64,000 nt of DNA from Thermodesulfovibrionales bacterium (GTDB taxonomy: Bacteria > Nitrospirota > Thermodesulfovibrionia > Thermodesulfovibrionales > Dissulfurispiraceae), in assembly GCA_026415415.1 (NCBI GenBank), contig JAOAHE010000002.1:1-64000 (forward strand), read 5' to 3'. The notes under the pieces were generated by a model, which made no database searches, had not been told where the DNA came from, and saw only the letters and a list, made by a program, of their open reading frames with translations. Positions 52,466-61,431 of this stretch are shown piece after piece (positions within the stretch are counted from its first letter, which is position 1; the number at the start of each line of letters is the position of its first letter). The position numbers were made by a program, and so were the translations under genes.

Positions 52466-52771
52466 ATGCTTACCGAATTCAGCATTGTCCCCCTTGGTGT
52501 GGGCAGTAGCCTTAGTGGTAAATTGGCAATTGTTCTTAAGATTATTGATGAAAGCGGTCTGCCATACAAAGTAAACCCCATGGGCACTGTAATAGAAGGC
52601 GAATGGGAAGAGACTATGGAATTAATAAAAAAATGCAGGGATGAACTCATGAAACATGAAGAAAGAGTCCTAATAAATATTAAGATAGATGATAGGAAGT
52701 TTAAAACTAACGCTATAGATGAAAAAATTGCATCTGTTGAGAAAAAATTAGGCAAATCCTTAAAAAAATAA
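52466..52771 (+). CDS. MTH1187/YkoF-type thiamine-binding family protein
   Basis: A 101-residue ferredoxin-like fold protein of the MTH1187 (DUF77) family, some members of which bind thiamine or related ligands. Typical elements are EFSIVPLG at the start, YKVNPMGTVIEGEWEE in the middle and RVLINIKIDDR before the last helix. GGAGG lies 8 nt before the ATG. It is 70 nt downstream of the HU gene. The physiological role is unknown. Confidence 0.88.
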   Translation: MLTEFSIVPLGVGSSLSGKLAIVLKIIDESGLPYKVNPMGTVIEGEWEETMELIKKCRDELMKHEERVLINIKIDDRKFKTNAIDEKIASVEKKLGKSLKK

Positions 52772-53069
52772 CAATTTCATAGAGACATTAAATTTTTAAC
52801 CATTCATGCATCAAAGTCATAGTTAGTTTTACTTAAAACTTATATTTTTAATACATCTGAACTTTAAATACAGTGCAAAGCGACTTTCTAACCTAATATA
52901 CATAGCCTTTTCTTCATAACTTTAAGAAATGTTAAACTTACTATATTATTTTTTCTTAAAAGAGTAATATACTCAATTATTGATATATGTAATTACTTTT
53001 AAAAGCTAAGATTAATTATAATATATTTTCCTTAACCCTGAACTTTTTTAAAATAATATATATATATAT
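52772..53069. other. AT-rich intergenic region ending in an (AT)8 tract
   Basis: 298 bp without a gene. It ends with eight uninterrupted AT units (53056-53071), the last of which forms the first two bases of the antiporter start codon. There is no ribosome-binding site. The repeat is long enough for length variation by slippage. Confidence 0.5.
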
Positions 53070-55079
53070 ATGGCTCAAGTTACCTTACTTCAAAACTTAG
53101 TAATTATCTTAGGAATATCAGCTTTAGTAGTCTTCATACTTCATAGAGCAAAAGTTCCTTCTATAGTTGGTTTTCTTTTAGCGGGTATTCTAATGGGTCC
53201 ACATGGACTTGGATTTATAAAAGACGTACATGAAGTGGAGCTTTTGGCTGAGATAGGTGTTATCTTGCTTCTTTTTGTAATAGGTATTGAGTTCTCTTTA
53301 GCCCATCTGCTTAAAATGAAACACTTAATAATGTGGGGCGGTGGCTCTCAAGTTCTATTGAGTATTCTTTTGTCAGCAGTAATTTGCTACTTTTTTATAT
53401 CGGACATCTATCAGTCTTTATTTTTTGGTTTTCTAATAGCCTTAAGTAGCACAGCCATAGTTCTTAAGATGCTTCAAGAAAGAGGAGAAATTGACACTCC
53501 TCATGGTCGTATTATGGTAGGCATCTTGATATTCCAAGATTTATGTGTAGTACCTCTTATGTTACTTACTCCAGCTATGAGTGGTAGTGGTATCCAATTA
53601 TTAGAGATAGCATATAAGATGCTCAAAGCTGTATTAATTGTTGCTATAGTCTTAATAGCTGCAAGATGGGTTGTGCCAGAGTTGCTTCACCAAGTAGTAA
53701 AAACAAAAAGTAGAGAGTTATTCATATCAGTAATTATTCTGTTATGCTTTGGAATCGCCCTATTAACATCCCAATTTGGACTTTCTTTAGCTTTAGGAGC
53801 CTTTTTAGCAGGATTAATAATAGCAGAATCGGAATATGCATCACAAGCAACCTCCGAGATACTGCCATTTAAAGATAGTTTTATAGGATTATTTTTTGTA
53901 TCAATCGGGATGTTAATGGATATAAGCTTCGTACAGACTTATTATTATAAGATACTGATAGCAGTGATAGGTATCTTTATGCTTAAACTATTCACCGGGA
54001 CTCTATCTGCTATCATCACAGGCACTAACTTAAAATATTCATTACATACAGGATTTGGTCTTGCACAAGTTGGAGAGTTCTCTTTTGTACTTGCTCTTAC
54101 AGGTAAGGCAGAGGGACTTATTACTGATGAACTTTACCAAATCTTTTTAGGTTCCTCTGTTTTAACAATGATCATCACTCCATTTGTAATTAAGAATACC
54201 AACTTTCTTTCAGAAAAAATTGCAGCAATGCCACTATTAAATAAGTTTTGTAGATATAAAGAGTTCAGAGATTTAACTAAAAACATCCCAAGCATGAATA
54301 ATCATGTAATAATAGTAGGTTTTGGCATAAACGGTGCAAACCTTGCCCGAGTCCTATCTGAGACAAAAATACCCTATGTAGTAATAGAATTAAATGCTGA
54401 TACAGTCAAAAAAAAGAGAAAAAAAGAACCTATCTTCTACGGTGATGCAACAAACACTGAGATACTTCACCATGCAAGTATTAGTTCAGCTAAGGTTTTA
54501 GTTATAGCCATATCTGATGCAGCAGCAACGAGAAGAATTGTTCAAATAGCTCGTAAAGAAAACCCACATATTCATATTATTGTTAGAACTCGTTATGTTG
54601 CAGAGATAGACGACCTTACCAAACTTGGAGCCGATGAAGTAATTCCTGAAGAATTTGAGACATCCATTGAGATTTTTTCTCGAACCTTACACTATTATCA
54701 AATACCAAGAAATATTATTAATGAACACATAAACAGTATAAGAAAAAACCATTATAAAGCTTTAAGAACTACAACCTTACCCACTAAAACATTAACAGAC
54801 AGGAAAAACCTAATGAAAATGATCGAGACTGAAACTTACTTAATAAAAGAAAACTCCAAAGTAGCAGGACACACTGTTAAAGAACTACACTTAAGAGCTG
54901 AAACAGGTGTAACTATCATCGCTATACAAAGAGCAGAAGAGATCTTTATAAACCCCTCTGCTAATTTTGAGATTAACTTAGGTGATATCCTTTACTTAAT
55001 TGGTAAATCACAAGATTTATGCAAGGCTATAGAATATCTTGAATCTGAAAGATTTTTAGTTGCTAAATACCATAGGTAA
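53070..55079 (+). CDS. Kef/CPA2-type cation:proton antiporter with RCK domains
   Basis: 669 residues. The N-terminal 390 residues hold about 12-13 membrane helices of the Na+/H+ exchanger fold (LLFVIGIEFSLAHLLKMK, ALSSTAIVLKMLQERGE, ILIFQDLCVVPLML). An RCK-N/TrkA-N domain follows at about 410-525, with VGFGINGANLARVLSE binding nucleotide. The RCK-C (TrkA-C) domain is at about 590-669. This is the KefB/KefC-like or YbaL-like layout used for K+/H+ exchange. The gene starts at the end of an (AT)8 repeat without a Shine-Dalgarno. It is followed after 9 nt by a permease gene. Confidence 0.92.
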   Translation: MAQVTLLQNLVIILGISALVVFILHRAKVPSIVGFLLAGILMGPHGLGFIKDVHEVELLAEIGVILLLFVIGIEFSLAHLLKMKHLIMWGGGSQVLLSILLSAVICYFFISDIYQSLFFGFLIALSSTAIVLKMLQERGEIDTPHGRIMVGILIFQDLCVVPLMLLTPAMSGSGIQLLEIAYKMLKAVLIVAIVLIAARWVVPELLHQVVKTKSRELFISVIILLCFGIALLTSQFGLSLALGAFLAGLIIAESEYASQATSEILPFKDSFIGLFFVSIGMLMDISFVQTYYYKILIAVIGIFMLKLFTGTLSAIITGTNLKYSLHTGFGLAQVGEFSFVLALTGKAEGLITDELYQIFLGSSVLTMIITPFVIKNTNFLSEKIAAMPLLNKFCRYKEFRDLTKNIPSMNNHVIIVGFGINGANLARVLSETKIPYVVIELNADTVKKKRKKEPIFYGDATNTEILHHASISSAKVLVIAISDAAATRRIVQIARKENPHIHIIVRTRYVAEIDDLTKLGADEVIPEEFETSIEIFSRTLHYYQIPRNIINEHINSIRKNHYKALRTTTLPTKTLTDRKNLMKMIETETYLIKENSKVAGHTVKELHLRAETGVTIIAIQRAEEIFINPSANFEINLGDILYLIGKSQDLCKAIEYLESERFLVAKYHR

Positions 55080-55088
55080 CCTAAAGAG

Positions 55089-55946
55089 ATGTTTTACATA
55101 ATCTGGCGTAGATTTAGAAAAAATTCACTCTCCCTTATCGCTTTAGTAATAATATTGACTTTAGCATCTTTAGCTCTTTTAGCTCCTATTATATCCCCCT
55201 TTGACCCTACAGAGATAAATGTTAATAAAGTCCTCCTATCCCCAAACTTTCAACATCCCTTTGGAACTGATGAGTTAGGGAGAGATGTATTATCAAGGAT
55301 GATCTGGGGCAGTAGGGTTTCTTTAAAAGTTGGGTTCTTGTCAGTTGGTATTGCCATATTAATAGGCTGTATAATAGGATCCTTAGCTGGTTATTATGGG
55401 GGGTTAATAGATTCAATCTTAATGAGATTTGTTGATGTCATGCTTGCTTTCCCCACATTTTTTCTAATCTTAGCTGTCATCTCTATTGTAGAACCAGGGA
55501 TTAATACAATTATGGTCATCATAGGTGTAACAGGTTGGATGGATGTTGCAAGATTAGTGAGAGCAGAATTTTTAACCCTTAAAGAAAGAGAATTCATAAA
55601 AGCTGCAAAAGCAATAGGTGCTAATGATTTAAGAATAATCTTCAAACACATACTTCCAAACGCTTTATCTTCTGTATTTGTTGCTGCTACCTTTGGTATC
55701 GCTGGAGCTATTTTAATAGAATCCAGCCTCTCTTTTCTCGGTCTTGGCGTTCAGCCCCCGGATCCAAGTTGGGGCAATATATTAACCTCAGGCAAAGACA
55801 ATATAACCGTTGCTTGGTGGCTTTCTTTCTTTCCTGGCTTGGCAATTCTTATTACGGTACTTAGTTATAATCTTATCGGGGAAGGACTTCGCGATGCACT
55901 TGATCCAAGGCTATGGAGCGAAAGTTTAAACAAAACTAAAAACTAA
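55089..55946 (+). CDS. ABC transporter permease, DppC/OppC family
   Basis: 285 residues with six membrane helices. The N-terminal OppC-type segment (LLSPNFQHPFGTDELGRDVL, then WGSRVSLKVG) is characteristic. The EAA loop FIKAAKAIGANDLRIIFKHI contacts the ATPase. The family imports di- or oligopeptides or nickel. No partner permease, ATPase or binding-protein gene is adjacent: it follows an antiporter by 9 nt and precedes glnE. Either the rest of the transporter is elsewhere or the gene is an orphan. Confidence 0.92.
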   Translation: MFYIIWRRFRKNSLSLIALVIILTLASLALLAPIISPFDPTEINVNKVLLSPNFQHPFGTDELGRDVLSRMIWGSRVSLKVGFLSVGIAILIGCIIGSLAGYYGGLIDSILMRFVDVMLAFPTFFLILAVISIVEPGINTIMVIIGVTGWMDVARLVRAEFLTLKEREFIKAAKAIGANDLRIIFKHILPNALSSVFVAATFGIAGAILIESSLSFLGLGVQPPDPSWGNILTSGKDNITVAWWLSFFPGLAILITVLSYNLIGEGLRDALDPRLWSESLNKTKN

Positions 55947-56019
55947 CCAACAATAAAGTTAAACTAATAATTTATTTCCCCTTTTAAATAAATTCCATAA
56001 AAAAGAAGCTTTAAGCTAT

Positions 56020-56025
56020 TATATT
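56020..56025 (+). promoter_or_regulatory. TATATT box 5 nt before glnE
   Basis: TATATT ends 5 nt before ATG 56031, and no Shine-Dalgarno is present. This is the same geometry as at relA and the tat genes. In AT-rich DNA a chance match is possible. Confidence 0.3.
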
Positions 56026-56030
56026 AAATT

Positions 56031-58853
56031 ATGAGATTAAACCCTCCACCATATGTTCCTGATTATGACAGAGCTAAAAACAACTTAGAGACTTTTCTAA
56101 ACAGAAACCCAGAGTATTTTAGCAAGACAAAAGAATATCTTCACCATATAACAATGCTTTTTTCGTACTCACAATTTTTAGCAAACTATTGCATCAACCA
56201 TCCTGAGTCTCTTTTTAAAGCAATCGAGTCCCTTGAAAAAGAAATCACAGAGGAATCCTTAAAGAGCGAGTTAAACATACTCCTTAAAGATTCATCAACT
56301 ATCAAAGAAGGAATGAAAACTGTAAGGCTATTTAAAAAAGATAAATTGCTTATTATTACTTTGAAAGACATTCTTAAGTTAACCTCTATAGAGGATAACA
56401 TGTATGAGCTGAGCATACTTGCTGATTCAATCATCTCTGAGTCATTATGGTTTGTCTATAATCTTGCTATAAAAAAATTTGGTGAGCCTGAGAAAAATAC
56501 CCTATCCTTAATAGGTTTAGGAAAGCTTGGTTCTCACGAGTTAAACTATAGCTCTGATGTAGACATAATCTTTACTTATAAAGAAGATGGTTATACTTCA
56601 GGTGTTACTTCACTGCAAGGGGTGAACTTTAACAGATTAACAATTTTTGAGTTTTACTGTAAGTTAATTGAGGAGTATTGTAGGTTTTTATCACAAAATA
56701 CTGAAGACGGTTTTGTCTATAGGATAGATCTCAGGTTAAGGCCCCAAGGGCAAAAAGGTCTATTGATAATGAACTTAAGAGGATATGAGGATTATTATGA
56801 GTCTTGGGGTCAACTATGGGAAAGAGTATCTTTGATAAGAGCAAGACATATAGCAGGTGATCCCAATACTGGTAATGATTTTTTAGAGTTAATTAGACCT
56901 TTTGTGTACAGAAAATATTTAGGTTTTGATGCTATTGAAGAGATAAGAAGACTGAAATCACAGGTTGAACAATTTAGGCCCGGCATTTACAGTCGTGATA
57001 TAAAAAGAGGTTTTGGTGGAATAAGAGAAATTGAGTTTTTTGTCCATATCTTTCAGTTAATCTATGGGGGAAAAGAACCTCTTTTAAGGGATAGCAGAAC
57101 TCTTGTTACCTTACACCGTTTACTGCAAAAATCTTTAATTGGCCATGAAGATTTTATAGAACTTTCACAAAACTACTTATTTTTGAGAACCTTAGAGCAC
57201 AGACTTCAACAACTAAATGATATACAGACACACTCCTTACCTACTAATGAAAAAGACCTTGATATATTAGCAAGAAAAATGAACTTTGATGATAAAGTTT
57301 CTTTTCTCTCATCCCTTTACTCTAAAAGATGTAGAGTCAGGCAGATTTACGATGCCCTCTTAGAAGCAAATGCAAAAAAAACTGAAAAGAGTACCTCAAC
57401 TATAGGTGCAAAATTAATGGGAAATGTTTTTTGGGAAATGGACTCACCAGTAGAAAGTTTAATGATGGAGGAGCTATCTAAAACTAAGCTGAAAGATACA
57501 AAAAAGGCTATTTATTATCTTACTAAAATAAGAAACTCTATTTACTCTTTTCAGACATTGCGTGGAAGAAAATTGTTAGAAGATCTAATACCTAAATTCA
57601 TTGATAATGCCCTCACAGGGACAAATCCAGACAATGCACTTCTTCAATTAGTGAACTTTACAAGCCTTTTAGCAAGTAGGGAGTCTTATCTTGAGTTTCT
57701 TTCTAATAGGCAAGAATTAATCTCAACCCTAATTTTTATTTTCTCAAACAGTGAATACCTTACTCGTCTATTAATGAGTTCACCAGAAACCTTAGACTCT
57801 CTTGTTATTGATAAGCTGATACCTAAGACTAAAAAAGAGCTTTTATCTGAGCTATCCTTGCTCTTTGATAAATATGGGATATCAAGTGCCGTAAGACTAT
57901 TTAAAGCTTATCAAGAAATTAGATTAGGTTTTTTATTCTTAAATAGATATATAAGTGTAATTAAACTTATGATTTTTCTTAGCCAAACTGCAGAGATAAT
58001 AATAGAAAACTTATTAAATATTCATCAACAAAACCTCAAAAACTCCAATCTTTTAATCATCGCATTAGGTAAGCTTGGTGGAAGGGAAATAACCTTTAAC
58101 TCTGATATAGACATAGTTTTTATGAGTATAAATGAACCAACAGTCAACAACATAAAAGATGCTGAAAAGATAATAAGGACTTTATCTGCCTACACCAAAG
58201 ATGGTGTTTGCTACCATATTGATACAAGACTCAGACCTGAAGGAAGTAAAGGAAGTCTTGTAAACTCAAAAAAAGGTATAGAAAATTACTATTTAAAGAA
58301 TGCCCACTTATGGGAACTGCAAGCTTTTCTTAAGGCAAGAGTAATAAGTAAAGACCTTCAGGTTATAATGGACTTTAATTCCTTAAAAGAAAAAATAATT
58401 CTTAAAAGAGCCCAAGAAATCAAAAAAGATGAAGTAATTAAAATGTGTCAACGGATACAAAAGGAGCTTTCTAAGGAAAATACAAGCAATAATTCTTATG
58501 ATATAAAGTACGGTTCAGGAGGTCTTATAGAACTTGAATTCTTTATCCAGTTCTTACAACTCAAAGGCTGTATAGAAAACCCAAGGATGTTATTACCAAA
58601 TACTTTTTCTGCTATAAATGCGCTTAAAAAAAGTGGCTTACTTATACCAAATGATGCAGAAAAACTCAAAGAAATATATAGATTTTATAGAAAGCTTGAG
58701 ACTTTACTTAAATTAAGGAATGAAACTGTTATGAAAATTGATGATAACTCAACAGAGGGAATCAAATATTTCTTATCTCTAACGGAAGAAACCCTAATAA
58801 ATGAACTTACAAAATCTAAGGATTATGTCCATAAAATTTGGGATAATTATTAA
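56031..58853 (+). CDS. glnE: Bifunctional glutamine synthetase adenylyltransferase/adenylyl-removing enzyme GlnE
   Basis: A 940-residue regulator that adenylylates and de-adenylylates glutamine synthetase in response to PII and glutamine. Two nucleotidyltransferase halves are visible. The N-terminal one (removing) has SLIGLGKLGSHELNYSSDVD (about 159-178) and RIDLRLRPQGQKG. The C-terminal one (adenylylating) has IALGKLGGREITFNSDIDIV and HIDTRLRPEGSKG (near 735). Helical PII/GS-binding linkers separate them. The length is typical. Its presence implies nitrogen control of the Gram-negative type. No glnA or glnB is in the window. Confidence 0.96.
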   Translation: MRLNPPPYVPDYDRAKNNLETFLNRNPEYFSKTKEYLHHITMLFSYSQFLANYCINHPESLFKAIESLEKEITEESLKSELNILLKDSSTIKEGMKTVRLFKKDKLLIITLKDILKLTSIEDNMYELSILADSIISESLWFVYNLAIKKFGEPEKNTLSLIGLGKLGSHELNYSSDVDIIFTYKEDGYTSGVTSLQGVNFNRLTIFEFYCKLIEEYCRFLSQNTEDGFVYRIDLRLRPQGQKGLLIMNLRGYEDYYESWGQLWERVSLIRARHIAGDPNTGNDFLELIRPFVYRKYLGFDAIEEIRRLKSQVEQFRPGIYSRDIKRGFGGIREIEFFVHIFQLIYGGKEPLLRDSRTLVTLHRLLQKSLIGHEDFIELSQNYLFLRTLEHRLQQLNDIQTHSLPTNEKDLDILARKMNFDDKVSFLSSLYSKRCRVRQIYDALLEANAKKTEKSTSTIGAKLMGNVFWEMDSPVESLMMEELSKTKLKDTKKAIYYLTKIRNSIYSFQTLRGRKLLEDLIPKFIDNALTGTNPDNALLQLVNFTSLLASRESYLEFLSNRQELISTLIFIFSNSEYLTRLLMSSPETLDSLVIDKLIPKTKKELLSELSLLFDKYGISSAVRLFKAYQEIRLGFLFLNRYISVIKLMIFLSQTAEIIIENLLNIHQQNLKNSNLLIIALGKLGGREITFNSDIDIVFMSINEPTVNNIKDAEKIIRTLSAYTKDGVCYHIDTRLRPEGSKGSLVNSKKGIENYYLKNAHLWELQAFLKARVISKDLQVIMDFNSLKEKIILKRAQEIKKDEVIKMCQRIQKELSKENTSNNSYDIKYGSGGLIELEFFIQFLQLKGCIENPRMLLPNTFSAINALKKSGLLIPNDAEKLKEIYRFYRKLETLLKLRNETVMKIDDNSTEGIKYFLSLTEETLINELTKSKDYVHKIWDNY

Positions 58854-58929
58854 TAACCTTTTTTTAACATTTTTTTATATAATAGTTAAAAAAATCTTAA
58901 AAAAACCTTAATTAATTTAGGAGGATATC

Positions 58930-59121
58930 ATGCAGCAATGTTTTAAATGCAAAAAAGAAGATGACAACTTGCAATATATCCCTTATGACAATGTCTATTG
59001 TTGTGAGGACTGCTATAGTAAATATGCCTTTATGTGTTGTACCTGCAGCACTGTCTCTGTTATAGAAGACTCAATGTGGCAGGTAGGCTACAAACATATC
59101 TGTCAATACTGTAGAGATTAA
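58930..59121 (+). CDS. Small Cys-rich zinc-ribbon-like protein
   Basis: 63 residues with eleven cysteines in pairs: CFKC near the start, CCEDC, CCTC and CQYC at the end. These suggest two zinc-binding knuckles. It is acidic to neutral with no membrane segment. A strong AGGAGG site lies 6 nt before the ATG, which supports a real gene. I do not recognise the family. Its neighbours, glnE and the convergent ubiD, give no clue. Confidence 0.75.
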   Translation: MQQCFKCKKEDDNLQYIPYDNVYCCEDCYSKYAFMCCTCSTVSVIEDSMWQVGYKHICQYCRD

Positions 59122-59139
59122 AATGGGATAAGGCAAAAT

Positions 59140-60606
59140 CTATTGGAAACCGTAATCACGCCACCTTTTATCAACGAGTCTCTTTATATCATCTGACATA
59201 AAGATTTCTTCAGGCCAATCCCTCATCATACCTTCTTGACGGGTTTTCCTGGTAGCATCAATGCCCATTTTTGCTCCATATCGAGGAAAGTTAGAGGCGT
59301 GATCAAGATCATCCAGTGGCCCTTCTGCTATTACTACGTCCCTTCTCCAATCAACATTATTTAAAACTCTCCATGCCGTATATGATAAATCCTGAACATT
59401 TACGTCATCATCAACTATAATCAGAAGCTTTGAAAACATCATCTGCCCTTTTCCCCATAAACCATGTATAATCTTTTTTGCATGACCGGGATAACTTTTT
59501 TTAATAGATATAATTGCTGCATTATGAAACACTCCTTCCATGGGTAAATTAATATCAACTATCTCTGGAAAATCAAGCCTCATCAAGGGCAGAAAAATCC
59601 TTTCCGTTGCCTTCCCCATATAACAGTCCTCCATAGGTGGTTTACCCACTACAGTAGCAGGATAAATCAAGTCTCTTCTGTGAGTAATACAAGTTACATG
59701 AAAGACTGGATATAAATCTATTGGAGAGTAAAATCCTGTATGATCACCAAAAGGACCCTCAGGCCTTAACTCACCAGGTTCAAGATAACCTTCTATTACT
59801 ATCTCAGAATTTGCTGGCACTTCAATGTCAGAAGTAATGCATTTAACCAATTCAACAGGCTCTTTCCGCAAAAAACTGGCAAAAAGCATCTCATCAACAG
59901 CTTCTGGAAGAGGAGCTGAAGCAGAATAAATCACTGCAGGATCGCTACCTACAGCAATAGCAGCAGGCATCCTCTTGTTAAGAGCTTTATATTTATCATA
60001 ATGTCTTGCCCCGTCTTTGTGAATATGCCAATGCATTCCAGTTGTTTTTTTATCATAAACATGGATTCTATACATACCACAATTAGGTCTTCCAGTCTCA
60101 GGGTCTTTTGTGAATACCATAGGAAAAGTTATAAACCTTCCTTCGTCGGTAGGTTGACCATCACCTGGCCAACACTTAAGTATAGGAAAGATACTCAAAT
60201 CCGGATCTTCTGAGTTTACTACCTCTTGACAAGGAGCTTTCTTAACCCTTTTTGGCAAAAACTTAGTTAACTCAAAAAGAGATGGTAGCATAGATAACTT
60301 TTCTAAAAGGGTTTTTGGTGGCGCTTGATTTAACAAATTATTAATTCTCTCAGCTATATCATCAAGCTTTTCAACTTCAAGAGCTAAACACATTCTCTCA
60401 TAAGAACCAAATATATTAGTAACTACAGGATATCTTGAACCTTTCACCTTTTCAAAAAATAAAGCTTTACCACCATCTTTACTTTTACACATTCTATCGG
60501 TAATCTCTGCAATCTCAAGGATTGGGTCAACTTCTATTTTTACTCTATGTAAAAGCCCTTTTTTCTCAAGAGTATCAATAAACGCTCTTAAATCTCTATA
60601 AGCCAT
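59140..60606 (-). CDS. UbiD-family decarboxylase
   Basis: A 488-residue prenylated-FMN-dependent aromatic or alpha,beta-unsaturated acid decarboxylase. It starts YRDLRAFIDTLEKKGLLHRV and contains NIFGSYERMCLAL, RITFPMVFTKDPETG-like substrate-domain sequence and GPFGDHTGFYSP. PATVVGKPPMEDCYMGKATE holds conserved acidic residues, and GAKMGIDATRKTRQEG is the typical C-terminal segment. The likely role is ubiquinone or menaquinone-type quinone synthesis; no other quinone gene is adjacent. AAGGA (minus strand) precedes the start. Confidence 0.92.
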   Translation of the reverse strand: MAYRDLRAFIDTLEKKGLLHRVKIEVDPILEIAEITDRMCKSKDGGKALFFEKVKGSRYPVVTNIFGSYERMCLALEVEKLDDIAERINNLLNQAPPKTLLEKLSMLPSLFELTKFLPKRVKKAPCQEVVNSEDPDLSIFPILKCWPGDGQPTDEGRFITFPMVFTKDPETGRPNCGMYRIHVYDKKTTGMHWHIHKDGARHYDKYKALNKRMPAAIAVGSDPAVIYSASAPLPEAVDEMLFASFLRKEPVELVKCITSDIEVPANSEIVIEGYLEPGELRPEGPFGDHTGFYSPIDLYPVFHVTCITHRRDLIYPATVVGKPPMEDCYMGKATERIFLPLMRLDFPEIVDINLPMEGVFHNAAIISIKKSYPGHAKKIIHGLWGKGQMMFSKLLIIVDDDVNVQDLSYTAWRVLNNVDWRRDVVIAEGPLDDLDHASNFPRYGAKMGIDATRKTRQEGMMRDWPEEIFMSDDIKRLVDKRWRDYGFQ

Positions 60607-60636
60607 TACTTTATCCTTCCCTTTCTTTAAAGTTAC

Positions 60637-60729
60637 TTAAGCTGGGGCTTCTTCATCAACAAATATCTTTTGCACGAAGGTATACAAATTCTTTGAGATC
60701 TTTGTAAAGTGAGAAAGATTTGAAGGCAT
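60637..60729 (-). CDS. Possible 30-residue ORF between the GNAT and ubiD genes
   Basis: A minus-strand ORF beginning MPSNLSHFTKISKNLYTFVQ and ending DEEAPA. It has AAAGAG directly before the ATG but no well-spaced ribosome-binding site. The composition looks protein-like. It may be a real small protein, the remnant of a longer one, or chance. Confidence 0.25.
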   Translation of the reverse strand: MPSNLSHFTKISKNLYTFVQKIFVDEEAPA

Positions 60730-60759
60730 CTCTTTTACAATTTTACCTCTCTTTTAAAA

Positions 60760-61362
60760 TCAACGCCCCTTTTTAATGAGATCATAAAATTCATCTAAAG
60801 TCAAGACATAAATCTTTAAGTTATAGACCTGAACTTTAAACCTTTTTATGATCTTTCTCTGAAGTATAATACCCTCAAATGTCAAACCAATCCTCTGTAA
60901 GATCATCTCAAGAGTTGTATTTTCTACTCTACATCTGATCTCTATTCTTCTTAGCCTCATATTTTCAAAGCCAAACCTTGCTATCTCCTTTATAATTTCG
61001 TATTCAAGCCCTCTATACCAATATTTTCGTGAGATACAAAAAGCTAACTCTGCAGCCCTAATATTTGTTGCCCACCATATATAGCCACCTGTGCCAATAA
61101 ACTTATTATTGCTTTTTAAAATAATTCCCCACTCACTTATATCACTATTTTCATACTTTGACCTCATAAATTTAAGATAATTTAAGGAGTCTTCTAAGGT
61201 TCTATGGTGTTCCCATCTATACAACTTTGCAAGCTCTTTATCAGAAGCATACTCAAAGAGGTCTTCAGCGTCATCTAAGGTCATTTTTCTAAAAATAAGC
61301 CTCTCTGTCTCTAAGGTGGGGAGTTCAGCGTAAATTTCTGCTATTAAGTTTCTGTCTACCAT
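60760..61362 (-). CDS. GNAT-family N-acetyltransferase (RimJ/RimL type)
   Basis: 200 residues with the Acetyltransf_3 pattern: PTLETERLIFRKMTLDDAEDLFEYASD at the start (LETERL-x-x-R), GTGGYIWW in the core strand and a C-terminal strand-helix part with NTTLEMILQRIGLTFEG. That last segment matches the Asn-x-x-S/T-x-x-x-x-x-x-x-G-F-x-x-x-G type end of RimJ/L enzymes. The acceptor (ribosomal protein or small molecule) is unknown. It lies upstream of ubiD on the same strand. No strong ribosome-binding site is seen. Confidence 0.88.
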   Translation of the reverse strand: MVDRNLIAEIYAELPTLETERLIFRKMTLDDAEDLFEYASDKELAKLYRWEHHRTLEDSLNYLKFMRSKYENSDISEWGIILKSNNKFIGTGGYIWWATNIRAAELAFCISRKYWYRGLEYEIIKEIARFGFENMRLRRIEIRCRVENTTLEMILQRIGLTFEGIILQRKIIKRFKVQVYNLKIYVLTLDEFYDLIKKGR

Positions 61363-61431
61363 GTAATTTAACTTAAAAAATTATTATCTATATCAGCAGT
61401 TTACCTGCTGAATTTCCCTTATCATAACCTC

